From Aedes albopictus (taxonomy: Eukaryota; Arthropoda; Insecta; Diptera; Culicidae): 64,000 bases of DNA. The notes beneath the pieces were generated by a model. That model was given only the letters and a program-made list of their open reading frames with translations. It searched no databases and had not been told where the DNA came from. Shown piece after piece: positions 33,901 through 44,338 of this stretch (its first letter is position 1; the number at the start of each line of letters is the position of its first letter). The stretch is taken from the NCBI RefSeq assembly GCF_035046485.1, contig NC_085137.1, positions 446,714,334 to 446,778,333 of the forward strand, given 5' to 3'. Made by a program: the position numbers and the translations under genes.

Positions 33901-35320
33901 AGAAATTACTGGAGGAATCCATACAGAAATTCCTGGAGGAATCCCTAGAGAAATTCCTGGAGGAATTCTTGGGGGAATCCCTAGAGGAATTCCTGGGGGA
34001 ATCTTTAGACGAATTCCTGGAAGAATCCCTAGATGAATTCCAGGAAGAATCCCTTGAGGAATTCCTGGAGGAATCCCTAGAAGAATTCCTGGAGAAATCC
34101 CTAGAAGAACTCATGGAGGAATCCCTAGAAAAATTCCTGGATGAATCCCTAGAGGAATCTTTGGAAGAATCTCTAGAGGAATCCCTAGAGGAATTCCTGG
34201 AGGAATCCCTAGAGGAATTCCTTAAGAAATCACTACATTTTTGTAGGAAATTCTGGAGGAATTCCTAGAGTAATTCCTGGAGGAATCCTTGGAGGAAATT
34301 CTGGAGGAATCCCTAGAGGAATTCCTGGAGGAATCCCTAGAGAAATTTCTGGAAGAATCCCTAGAGGAAACCTTGGAAGAATCTCTAGAAGAATTCCTGG
34401 AGGAATCTCCGATGAAATTTCTAGATGAATCCCCGAAGGAATTTCTGGATGAATATCTTGAGAAATTTCTGGAAGAATCCCCAGATGAATTGCTGGAGGA
34501 ATCCCTTGAGGAATTCCTGGTGGAATCCCTAGAGTGATTCCTAATGAAATCCCTGCAGACATAACTGGAGGAATGTCTCGAGGAATTCCTAGAAGAAATC
34601 CTGGATGAATCCCTAGAAGATTTCAATGAGGAATCCTTAGAGGAATTCCTGGGAGAATCTCTAGAGGCATTTCCGGAGGAGATCCCTAGAGAAATTGCTG
34701 GAGGAATCCCTGGAGAACTTGCTGGAGGAATCCATTGAAGAATTCCTGGAAGAATCTCTAAAGGAATTCCTGGAGGAATCCCTGCAGGAATCCCTTGGGG
34801 AACTCGTGGAGGAATCCCTTGAGAAATTCCTGGAAGAATCCTTTGGGGAACTCCTGGAGGAATTCCTTGAGTATTCCTGGAGGAATTCCTTGGAAAATAC
34901 TTAAAGGAATCTTTTGGGGGAATTCCTTGAGGAAACCCTTAGGGAATTTCTGAGGGAGTCCCTCACGAATTCCTAGTGGTATTCCTGGATGATTCCTCAC
35001 AGAAATTCCTGACGTAACATTTAGGAATCTCTGGAGAAATTCTTGAGAAATCCTTGCAAGAATTCCCGGATGAACCCTTGGAGGAATTCCTTGAAGAATA
35101 CTTAGAAGACTTCCTTGATGAATCCTTAGAGAAATTCCTGGAGGAATCCCTTGGGGAATGCCTGGAGGAATCCCTGCAAAAACTCTTGGATGAATTTCTG
35201 CAGGAATTTCGAGGAATTCCTGAAACAGTCCCTGGAGGAGTTCTAAGACCAATTCCTGGAGGAATCCCTGGAGTAATTCATCGTGAAACCCCTTGACAAA
35301 TTTTGTTAGGAACTTTTAAA
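30985..35320 (+). repeat. Family-A array, right arm: 24-bp minisatellite, 4.3 kb
   Basis: Regular units of 24 bp built from two 12-bp halves (GAATTCCTGGAG and GAATCCCTAGAG), with EcoRI sites throughout. It is the best-preserved family-A sequence in the window. Because the period divides by three, long frames stay open on both strands: Glu/Leu/Phe-rich on plus (33513-34268, 251 codons), Ser/Arg/Asn-rich or Gly/Ile/Pro-rich on minus. No start context, signal peptide or splice site argues for a protein. Confidence 0.9.
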
Positions 35321-35438
35321 GAACTACTTTAAAAAAGGAATTCCTAGAATAATTCATGAAGACATATTTCTATAGGGGAATTCCTGGACAATTCTTTGGA
35401 GTCGTCATTGCGAAATACATAAAAAATCCTGCAGAATA

Positions 35439-35634
35439 CAGTCAGGTTTTTTTTTACGCGGGGGATACGTACCGCGTAAAAATAAAACTCAGTTCAAAAT
35501 TCAAAAAACCGCGTAATAAAAGTCTCACCATTTCTCGACGAATCATGCAAAAATAAGACGATGATTTTTTTTTGTATGGAGTTTTCATTTACGCGGCCGC
35601 GTAAATGAAAACCGCGTTAAAAAAGACCTGACTG
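35439..35634. mobile_element. 196-bp TA-flanked MITE, CAGTCAGG ends
   Basis: CAGTCAGGTTTTTTTTTACG at the left and its near-complement at the right, with TA at 35437-35438 and 35635-35636. Internal inverted ACGCGG motifs. Non-coding. Confidence 0.85.
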
Positions 35635-35639
35635 TAATA

Positions 35640-36110
35640 AAAAAAACTATATATCAGCCTATGATATAATTGTGATCAATTTAAAACAAAACCACATTTT
35701 ACCTTCGCTCACGTAGGTACGTGTATGATCGTCGTTCTCACAGCGCAAAGAAAAAAAAATTTAATTCATCTCCGTTCGGAAAGAATCACGACTACAGCAT
35801 CTTTGACGCCGCCAGAAGGCACCCCATGACGAAGCTCAATCATAAATAGTCGACTAGCATTTTTTTCGCCGTTCTCTTTGTTCTACAAACGACGACGGGC
35901 CATGCGAACGCCACCACTGTTATTAGTGTTGCAGTGCGCATGTCTGCGCACCGCGATAGCGCTGTTGGTAAGAGAGAGATGTTCATTGTTTGATCTTGCA
36001 TTCAAATCTCTGTCTATTTTTGTTCTGCGACTGACAAACAAGAGATGGAAGAATAGGGAAACTGGCAATACGTAGAACCAGTAAAGCTTCTTGCGCTACT
36101 CACTTCAGGT
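35640..36110. other. No gene recognised
   Basis: Short 60-65-codon frames overlap on both strands at 35878-36075 but have no domain or splice context. Confidence 0.3.
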
Positions 36111-36145
36111 GCTGTGATAGCCTCATTGGTAGAGGCGACTGAAAA

Positions 36146-38027
36146 CACAGCGTAACAAAAATTAACTTTTGGTCTGTCTCAAGAGTAAACTTATGTGTCT
36201 CTGACAGATTTTGAGCCGCTGAATCCGAATTCGGGCTCAGATTTGCTCCAACACGTCACAATTTTGAGCTATACCTCAATTTATAGGGCAAAATATGCGG
36301 TTTTGGGCTTTTTTGACTGCAATCCATTAGGCATGGAAATATATTTTTTAACCAATCAAAGGATAAAGTGGTCAATTAACATCTAAATTAACGACTCATG
36401 CAAAATATTTCGTTTTACCAAATCGAATTTGATAGTTTTAAGCGATTTATGTTAGGTACGATATTTCCCATACAAGTCACCCTCCAAAAGTTGCATGCAA
36501 GTTTTCATACTAACATAAAATGCTTAAATCTATCAAATTTGATTAGGTAAAACGAAATATTTTGCATGAGTCATTAATTTAGATGTTAATTGACCAATTA
36601 ACCTTTTGATTGCCAAAAAAAAAATATTTCCATGCTTAATGGCTTGCAGTCAAAAAAGCCCATAATCGCATATTTTGCCATATAAATTGAGGTATAGCTC
36701 AAAATTGTGACGTGTTGGAGCAAATCTGAGCCCGGATTTGGATTCAGCGGCCCAAAATCCTTCGGAGACACATACACTCCCGTTCAAAAGTTTGGGGTCA
36801 CCCCCTCAAAAACATGTCATTTTTTTAGGCCCATATCTCCGCCAATTTGTGTCCGAATTCAAAACCCTAGGTTTCATTCAAAAGATAATAAGTCAAAGAA
36901 ACTTTGAACATGATTTGAAAGAAACTTTTTCAAAAAAAATTGTATGTAAACTTAACCCAAAGTTGCCAAATTTTCTAAAAAATGAATATAAACTTACGGC
37001 AGTGTCGCTAGAAATTGGGTCGACCAAATTTTAAGATGAGAGCGGTAATATGACCCATTTTCTATTAGCTTTCAACTGCTTTTTACAGAACTTAGCTAAA
37101 AAATCTAGAAAAAAAGTTATTAAGTAAATTAATCCTTGATGTCATCGACCAAAAGTTTGGGGTCACCCCTCAAAATGCTGTATCGGCCAAAAGTTTGGGG
37201 TCACTATCGTAAAACATGGAAAAGTGATTTGTTGATATCTTTGTCATCTTTCATTCAATTTTAATTCTTCTTGGCTTATTTGAAACAAAATGAATGATAC
37301 TTACTGCATAGACATTGAACCACACATATTTGTTGAAATTTACATAATAAAACTTAACGTAAAGTTGCCTCATTTTTTGAAGCGTGGTAAAATGTGCTAA
37401 CTTTACATAACATTTTTATATACAAAAATCGTTAAATACGTTAAGTTGAAGACATCAAACGTAAATTTAGTTAATTATCTTTGAAATGAGCCAAAAATAT
37501 TTAAAATTGTGCTATAGATGACGAAGATATCACCAAATCACATTTCCATGTTTTACGAAAGTGACCCTAAACTTTTGGCCGATACATCATATTGAGGGGT
37601 GACCCCAAACTTTTGGTCGATGACATCAAGGATTAATTTACTTAATAACTTTTTTTCTAGATTTTTTAGCTAAGTTCTGTAAAAAGCAGTTGAAAGCTAA
37701 TAGAAAATGGGTTATATTACCGCTCTCATCTTAAAATTTGGTCGACCCAACTTCCAGCGACACTGCCGTAAGTTTATATTCATTTTTTAGAAAATTTGGC
37801 AACTTTGGGTTAAGTTTACATACAAAATTTTTTGAAAAAGTTTCTTTTAAATCATGTTCAAAGTTTCTTTGACTTATTATCTTTTGAATGAAACCTAGGG
37901 TTTTGAAATCGGACGCAAATTGGCGGAGATATGGGCCTAAACAAATTACATGTTTTTGAGGGGGTGACCCCAAACTTTTGAACGGGAGTGTAAGTTTGCT
38001 CTTGAGACAAAAAAATGTTGCGCTGTG
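36146..38027. mobile_element. Foldback element interrupted by a Tc1-type MITE
   Basis: Arms begin CACAGCGTAACA (left) and CACAGCGCAACA (right, on minus) and continue through CTCAAGAGTAAACTTA and GAGCCGCTGAATCC to a centre near 36480. The right arm is broken by a TA-flanked insertion at 36775-37990. About 0.66 kb without it. Confidence 0.8.
36775..37990. mobile_element. 1.2-kb Tc1/mariner-type MITE with very long inverted arms
   Basis: Ends CACTCCCGTTCAAAAGTTTG with TA at 36773-36774 and 37991-37992. The arms stay complementary for about 500 bp each (for example GGTTTCATTCAAAAGATAAT and its complement). The phrase AAAAGTTTGGGGTCAC recurs three times per arm. Apparent 80-98-codon frames are mirror images in the two arms and not coding. 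Confidence 0.9.
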
Positions 38028-38230
38028 AAATTAACGATGGCAGGATTATGGGTTCAAATCCCGTCCGGGTTTGTAAGTTTTTATAATGAAATCGGAAGTT
38101 TTTTTAATGTGACCTATCATTTTCTAAAAATAGAATTACACACTTAAAATAATTACCCAAAAATGAGTATAAAAATTTAGTTTTTACCCTATTTGGTTTT
38201 TACCCTAATTGAAAATATCAAACTGTATTA

Positions 38231-38720
38231 GGGTGCGTGTACCAATTATGGCACTACCTAAGGGAAGCTATTTATACAAAAACAACGAGAGGATCAACGA
38301 ATGTCACCAATATGTTAAAAGATAGCTGAGCTAGCATACTTTACAGGAAAAATATACAAACGGAGCCAAAACTACTTTTAGTATTTATTAAAGCGTGTGC
38401 CAATGATAGGAACCCTGTACCAGTTATGGCCATATTTGTTAACTTCGGTTCCTTTTCGCACTATTTGCATGCGTTCCTTATGGGATTAGCCATAATTGGT
38501 ACACTATGGCGAAAAAGGGTGCAAGGAAGCCGAAATTTTAAGGAAAATGATTTATTTCTACCATGATTTGAGCAAAATGTGGAGTTTAAATGAGTGCGAC
38601 CATCTTTTGTGAACGTGATCTGTTGTTCACAAAATTTTTCTTGTTGATTTACATCGTTAAATGGTGAAAATCAACTATGGCGAATAATTGGTACTATAGC
38701 CATAATTGGTACGCTTACCC
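38231..38720. mobile_element. 490-bp TA-flanked MITE, GGTACCAATTATGG type
   Basis: Ends GGGTGCGTGTACCAATTATG and GGGTAAGCGTACCAATTATG (right end on minus), TA at 38229-38230 and 38721-38722. TACCAGTTATGGCCAT-like motifs repeat inside. Confidence 0.85.
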
Positions 38721-38951
38721 TATAATTTTGATATATTTTATCAAAAACTTAGAACAGGACTTGATATATTTTTGATGTATCTGAAACAAACTCTGATACA
38801 CTTTTGTTAGAACCCTTATGATTTTTAGTTAGAATTTTTGTTATTTTAACAACATCCTGCATCTTAATTATAACTGCCTATGTTAGAAAAAATCTGTGTA
38901 ACATAATAACATATTATGATATAATTTTGTTATGATCGCCTAGTCGGGTAC

Positions 38952-39960
38952 TTCTGAGATTTACCTAGGAGCTCTTTTTTGGGATTCCTTCAGGCGTTTT
39001 TTCACCAGTTTTTCGTGGATCTTTTTTCTAGGTTTTTCAGGAGGAACTCTATTCTGAGATAAAGTATAAGTTTTTTTTCTAGGATCCCTCCAGAAGTTAC
39101 TTCCTCGGTTCCTCCCGGAGCTCCTTCAGCGATTTCTCCAGGATTTTTTTTTCCAAGATTCGTCCAGTACTTTCGTCTATGTGCAATCCAGGAGCTCCAT
39201 CTAGGATTCCTCCAGAAATTCTTTTTGAGATTCCTTCGTGGATTATTCCAGCTCTTTGTGGAATTCTTCTAAAATTTCATCCTAGGGTTTCAGCAGGAAA
39301 TCATTTCGGGATCACTACTGTAACTTCTTGCGGGATGTCTCCAGGACGACATTATAGCGTTCCTCTAGGAAGGTTTTCATCGGTTCTTCTCACAAAAACT
39401 TCTAGGGTTCCTCAAGGATTTTCTATTGCGCTTACACCAGGTGTTTTACTGCAATTCTTCCAGGAATTTTAACCGGATTTTCTCCCGTATTTCTTTGAGA
39501 AGTTCCTTCCAGAATTTCTTCCGGGATTCCCCGGAAAAAGTTGCTGCATGAATCTTGAAAGTAATTAAATAAAATTTCAACTGGATTTGTGGAATTTCTG
39601 CACAGGGTTTATCATTTCTAGGAGTAATTCCGGAAGGTTGACCCGGATGAATCGCAGGATTCATGCAGGATTTTTTTCCGGAGTTCCCTCTGAATTCCTC
39701 CAATAAATCTATCCAAGATTCCTCCAAGAGGTCCTTCTGGAATTTTTCTAGGGCTTTATTCAGCGATTTATCCGGGTCAACCTTCCGGAGTTCCTCCTAG
39801 AAATGTTAAACTCCTTCCATAAGTTCTTCCTGAAGATCATTCTGGAATTTTTCTGAGGTATTCTCAACCCATAAAGGAGTTTATAACGGAATTCAATAGT
39901 ATTTTGATAGAGTTACCTAGTAGGAATTTCTTCAATAGTTCTATCTGGGAATTGTTTCTA
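38952..39960 (-). repeat. Family-A minisatellite, pyrimidine-rich on plus
   Basis: GGGATTCCTTCAGG-type units, diverged. Its left edge continues the family-A sequence interrupted at 26786. Confidence 0.6.
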
Positions 39961-39989
39961 TGAACCGATAAAAAACGAATACTCGTGCG

Positions 39990-42083
39990 CTTACTGCATC
40001 ACCTATGTATTAGGCCCCCTTCCTTGCAGGTGTCATCCATGAATATGTCCAAAACTCGTTGAGAAACTGCACTGAAAATGTTTCGACAAACAAAAACAAG
40101 TTCCGAAAATTTGACAACATCTTTCGCAAACCCAAACCACCGTGCACGCGTGGTCGATGCGGTCAACAAACGAGATTCCGAACGATTGGAATTTGCATGC
40201 CGGGGCCAGCCAGCTAGCCTCCTGGTGCTGGGAGTGCGAGAGACCTCTGACTTGGTGGCTTCATGTTGTGTGCTACCATAAGCGAGCCAGCAACCAACAA
40301 CCTCCCGGATAATGATGCCGAGCAGATTCGAGGCCAGAGGTCAGATGTTATTTATGCTCCCGCGCCGAGACGTGCAACTACCTACCCGGTACAAGTTCAT
40401 GAACAACGAACACAGTTGCTAGGTGTGTGGGTCCAATCAGCAGGGTGGGAATTTCTGCGCAGATTATTTGCGTGACCGAGAAAATGATCCTCATTGGGCA
40501 TGCTTGTTCTGTGGGCTGAAATGTGGATAACGATTTATAATCGATTCGGGATGGTATTATATTGGGAACTGCTGATAATCTAGAGACGAGTTTAAGTATT
40601 TATGGAAGTTGTAAATTGGCTGCAAATGTCAAACTGTTTCCTCGGCGTTTTCAATTAGAGCTAATATTGGAATCCTGATTAAGGCTTATAACGCATCGAA
40701 TTTCGGCGCGATTCCCAATCCAACACACGAAAGTGCGTTCCGATCAAAAGTTTGCTCCTAGATGACCGTCAAAACTGGAGCTCTTAATTGAACAACTCAT
40801 CATCTATAGGCGTTCCATCGTTTAAATTAGTCTACAAGGATGCGTTCAAACACCTATAATCTTTAAGAGAATGCCCACCAGTTCAAACATTCGACCCAGC
40901 CTCCATTTGGATGGTGGACATGGAACAGGTTTTGAATGCTTTTGATGCTTCTGCCATTGACATCCGCAGTAGTCGTTCTCACAAGGAAAGGCATAAATCA
41001 AGCAAGTGTTCGTCGGTTTGGAAACGACCTTGCAGAACCTAATCTGTTTCAAGTTCTGTAGCGATCATAGGCAGACTCAGATATGAAACAAAAGGGGCTT
41101 TCAAATGGAAGAGATCTTCCCAACTGGAAGAGATCTTCCCAACTGGAAGAGATCTTCCCAACTGGAAGAGATCTTCCCAACTGGAAGAGATCTTCCCAAC
41201 TGGAAGAGATCTTCCCAACTGGAAGAGATCTTCCCAACTGGAAGAGATCTTCCCACTGGAAGAGATCTTCCCACTGGAAGAGATCTTCCCACTGGAAGAG
41301 ATCTTTGAGAATGGTCTAACACAAAATCACATGGTCTAACACAAGACCACCCCTTGAAACCATCATGGTCGTGAACCGCCCATGTTCTTCGGTCTTCTTA
41401 AAAATCAATTTTCTTCTACCATTAAAATTCTAAAAGAATGCGCCTCATTTCGTACCGATCCCCAAGGGTAACCGGTTCTAACGGATGCCAGAAAGCATCA
41501 AGCAATGGTTTTGCGCAAACCTTAAGATTCGCCCAAATGATATCGCAAGTTCTAAAAACAGAATGGACATCGCGCCGGCTTTATATCAAACCAGCCAATA
41601 TCATTAAACAACCAAACCCGAAAAGGGGTTGTCCCTGAGATCTAGAATTTGTGTGTTGGTGGCTTCTTTTTCTCCAACGTGACGCGGCGCAGTGTGATCT
41701 TGATTCTGCCACGCGGGCCTGAGAAATGGATGATACCGAAAATCGCTCCGTCGTCGTCGCGGATTGTAGGCTGTGACATTTCCACTAAAATCGAAAAGCT
41801 CGGAGTCATGACCACAGTCAGCAGTGTGATCGACGGACGGTCGGACTTGGCCAGAATGATAAATGGGTGCAAAAGCCGCGTCACCACAACTTCTCGCATC
41901 GGAGAGAGGGACGGATGAAAAGCACGAGCCAGCTGCTTCCTTATCCAACTGGTTGAACTGATTCTAAAATGCGTGCTGCTGGCGTGGTGGCTACTTTTTG
42001 GGGTTGTTTCGAAGATTTTTCTCCGTTGGAGAATTGGTGATGCGTTTGGTAGGTTTCGGGTGAAGATTATCACTTTTGAATCA
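39990..42083. promoter_or_regulatory. Mostly unique DNA upstream of cuticle gene 1
   Basis: About 2 kb with few recognised repeats, ending at the TATA box at 42084. It includes the 19-bp tandem repeat. Overlapping frames at 41642-42073 (minus, 143 codons) and 41649-41918 (plus) have no domain or signal peptide. The position makes it the likely 5' regulatory region; no specific binding site is claimed. Confidence 0.35.
41107..41304. repeat. Palindromic 19-bp tandem repeat
   Basis: Seven perfect units GGAAGAGATCTTCCCAACT (19 bp), then three 18-bp units lacking one A, then a partial unit. Each contains the palindrome GGAAGATCTTCC-like core with AGATCT. Near-identity of units indicates recent expansion. 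Confidence 0.95.
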
Positions 42084-42120
42084 TATAAAAGCTAATGGAA
42101 CTGGACCAGGACAGGTTAGT
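42084..42120 (+). promoter_or_regulatory. Core promoter of cuticle gene 1
   Basis: TATAAAA at 42084-42090 and an initiator-like TTAGT with A at 42118, 34 bp from the first T. This would give a 72-nt 5' UTR before the ATG at 42190. TATA-to-initiator spacing and UTR length match the minus-strand cuticle gene. Confidence 0.6.
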
Positions 42121-42189
42121 TTGAATTGTTTTTCGGTTGAGCTAGAAAGAGGCTCCGGGTGTTCTGATTTATAGCTGTGGAGTAGAATC

Positions 42190-42201
42190 ATGATTAAGCT
42201 G
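42190..42201 (+). CDS. RR-1 cuticular protein 1, proposed exon 1 (MIKL)
   Basis: ATG-ATT-AAG-CTG followed by a consensus donor GTGAGT (42202-42207) in phase 0. Joined to the exon at 57731 it gives MIKLIAASLLVATVLAAPQ, a textbook signal peptide with cleavage expected after residue 16 or 17. The design copies the neighbouring minus-strand gene, whose first coding exon is also four codons (MFRL) ending in phase 0. The TATA box is 106 bp upstream of the ATG. The intron would be 15,529 bp. No other phase-0 exon with a good donor and a promoter was found nearer; a weak alternative (ATG at 57091, donor at 57109) gives a poor signal peptide. Evidence is positional and by analogy, not transcript-based. 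Confidence 0.6.
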
Positions 42202-42775
42202 GTGAGTGGACAATTTTACGAGATAATGTGCTGTTAACTTCGATCAGATAGTGATGTTACGTAGTGAATGAAAGTATGTAGTATAAAAGTGTTATAAAAC
42301 TAAGAAGAAACTGGTTCTAAATGTGTTCTAACTGTTACTATGAAAAACGTGTTTGTTGCAGATTTCTAAAGAATTCTTTTTTTTTTTCATGTATGTTCAA
42401 TCAGAGGAAGTGCTTACCTCTCAACTTGTGATCATTTTGAGGTTATGTAGTTTATGATTTGTTTTTTTTTTTTCAAGTTTGATGAAGAAATGTTTAAGAA
42501 CACAAAAGCATCTGCCTATTTATACCATAATTCTACCATACCCTGTTAAAATATTGTTCAAAATCCGTATGATCAATATTTTTTCTGAAAGCACTTTAAA
42601 TTATCAGAACTTTATTCAATCTGGTTTCTTTATCAAGAACTTTATTCAATGGTTTCTTCACCAAGTTAATCATTATTATTTATTTTTCTTTTTATTCGTG
42701 AATTTTAACTTAGGCTAATTCTTCACAATAATCATTATTAGTAAATTTGTGAAACACGTATTTAAATACAACAGA

Positions 42776-42948
42776 TTACCCAAGCAACACACATGTTATA
42801 TAACAGTTACGACAGCGCAAGTTTTGGTTGTATAGAAGTTTATTCGACGTAATTCTAACATTATGTTGAAATAACGTCGAAATAACTTCTATACAACCAA
42901 AACTTGCGCTGTCGTAACTCTTATATAACGTGTGTGTTGCTTGGGTAA
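42776..42948. mobile_element. 173-bp palindromic MITE
   Basis: Near-perfect arms of about 66 bp beginning TTACCCAAGCAACACACA, including GCGCAAGTTTTGGTTGTATA, around a 40-bp centre. The CCCAAGCA terminus recurs at 44339-45009. Confidence 0.85.
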
Positions 42949-43208
42949 TTCATCTAGTGAGAATACTTTATTTAGGAAAGCATGAATTTCATCAAAGCCA
43001 TTATCGAATTGAGAAACTCATTATGTATGACATATACCGACGTTATGTTCAACGTATAGGCAGAGTTTAACCCTCGAGCAATCGCGTCTTCGGCCACCCT
43101 CAGCAATACCACGCACACGCTGTGTACTACAAACGAGCTTTTTCATAGTGCGTGTACTCAGTACACGACGCGACCGCTCCCGGGTTAAAAATTACAGACC
43201 TCTCAGAT

Positions 43209-43621
43209 CCCAAGTAACATTTTGTTGACCAATTAGTCTTGTAGAGATTGTAAGGGATCTCCAGTTAGCCTAGTGGTTAAGGCTATGGATCGCCAATCCG
43301 GAGACGGCGGGTTCGATTCCTGTTCCGCTCGGGAAAATTTTCTCGACTCCCTGGGCGGGCATAGTGTATCATTGTACTTGCCTCACAATATACAAATTCA
43401 TGCAATGACAGGCAAAGGAAGCCCTTCAATTAGTAACTGTGAAATTGCTCAAAGACCACTAAGTTGAAGCGAGGCAGGCCAAGTCCAAGTGGGGACGTAG
43501 AGCCAGAAAGAAGAAGAAGAAGGTTTTAAGAACCATCATAAAACCTTAAACCTTTCATTTTGGTTTTATGATTGTTCCAAGAACATCTTCTAGTCTATTT
43601 GATTGAAAAATGTTACTAGGG
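43209..43621. mobile_element. MITE, CCAAGTAAC family (copy 2), split by a SINE
   Basis: Left end CCCAAGTAACATTTTG, right end (on minus) CCCTAGTAACATTTTTC. The interior matches 5350-5466 but is split by the Feilai-like SINE at 43258-43524. Confidence 0.7.
43258..43524 (+). mobile_element. Feilai-like tRNA-derived SINE
   Basis: A-box TTAGCCTAGTGGTTAAGG and B-box GGTTCGATTCC with tRNA spacing. The body ends GGGGACGTAGAGCCAGAAAG and an (AAG)n tail. Best-preserved SINE of this type in the window. Confidence 0.85.
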
Positions 43622-43690
43622 ATGACTTCTTGACCACCTCACTATGGGGAAAGTGGCGGCTTTGCTTTGAATGACTTTGATTTTTATAGC

Positions 43691-43960
43691 TTACTAGCTG
43701 TCCCGGCAAACGTAGTTCTGCCTGCCTACTGTGTTTTTTGACATGCAGCTCTACAGGAAAATGGCCCGCAAAATGGAATTCCAAACTTTCTCGTTTTCGA
43801 TGCGTTCCCGGTTGATTTTCCCAATTATTTTTTCGTACGAACACGTCGGAGCCCTGTACGAATGAAACACTGAAAGAATTGTGTAGATCCGTTGGCCCGT
43901 TCCCGAGCCTATTCGTGACATACAAACACCATTCCATTTTTATTTATATAGATATAGATA
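43691..43960 (+). mobile_element. Dispersed repeat, ACTAGCTGTCCCGGCAAACG type
   Basis: Starts with the phrase TTACTAGCTGTCCCGGCAAA, which is common in insect interspersed repeats, and ends in an ATATAGATATAGAT microsatellite, as in 3' ends of some non-LTR or SINE families. Class is not certain. Confidence 0.45.
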
Positions 43961-44338
43961 AAACTTCCTCTCAAAAATATTTTTTTTGGGAATTTTTCCG
44001 GACTTCGAAAAAAGTTTTTTGGCTTTTCAACCCGATTTTCCTCGACAGTGAAAAAAATTTTAGGAAACAATATTTCATTTGTATATTTTATGAATTGCTG
44101 AGAAAATTTGCTTATGATATCATAAAAATGTGTCGATGCTTCGTTCTTATTTTATGATTTTTCGAAGTAGGTGGTGTCTGAGGAAAATGTTTGTTTTCCA
44201 CTGGAACATTTCTGAAAATTAGGCGACCTTGTTTGTTTTTAAATTTATGGACCCTACCTAAAAAAAAATTTCGTCGAACTCTGAGAACCTTCGTACCATA
44301 ATGTACGATAATAATAAAAAATCCCCAGTTCAAACCTA

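Larger units (their letters stand above)
36112..38070 (+). mobile_element. tRNA-like SINE head split by a foldback element
   Basis: An A-box-like TAGCCTCATTGGTAGAGG (36118 on) and a B-box GGGTTCAAATCCC (38050-38062) would lie at tRNA spacing if 36146-38027 were removed, giving a continuous tRNA-like sequence ending CCCGTCCGGGTTTG. Confidence 0.6.
26788..38948. mobile_element. Candidate 12.2-kb composite segment with inverted termini
   Basis: The left end CCCGACTAGAGGATCATAAC (from 26788) and right end (CCCGACTAGGCGATCATAAC read on minus, ending 38948) are inverted, each flanked by TA (26786-26787; 38949-38950). The similarity continues inward as an AT-rich TATATCATAAT stretch. Removing the segment with one TA joins family-A sequence in register (GATTCC-TA-CTTCTGAG). 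The interior holds the solo LTR, the 5.4-kb array and several MITEs. It may be an ordinary short MITE enlarged by later insertions, or two unrelated ends. Confidence 0.45.

Noticed and set aside
31106..34268. Long frames of 130-251 codons rich in Glu/Leu/Phe or Ser/Arg/Asn
   Set aside because: They follow the 24-bp period of the array, occur on both strands in several frames, and have no start context, domain or splice sites.
36775..37990. Pair of similar frames of 98 and 80 codons as a duplicated gene
   Set aside because: They are mirror copies in the two arms of a MITE, without start context or domain.
41107..41304. CRISPR-like array
   Set aside because: Units are contiguous without unique spacers and the context is a eukaryotic genome.
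41642..42073. 143-codon minus-strand frame overlapping an 89-codon plus-strand frame
   Set aside because: No signal peptide, domain or promoter; it covers the upstream region of cuticle gene 1 and is best explained as chance.
43209..43621. Single long MITE
   Set aside because: The shorter copy at 5350-5466 shows the extra DNA is a Feilai-like SINE inserted within it.
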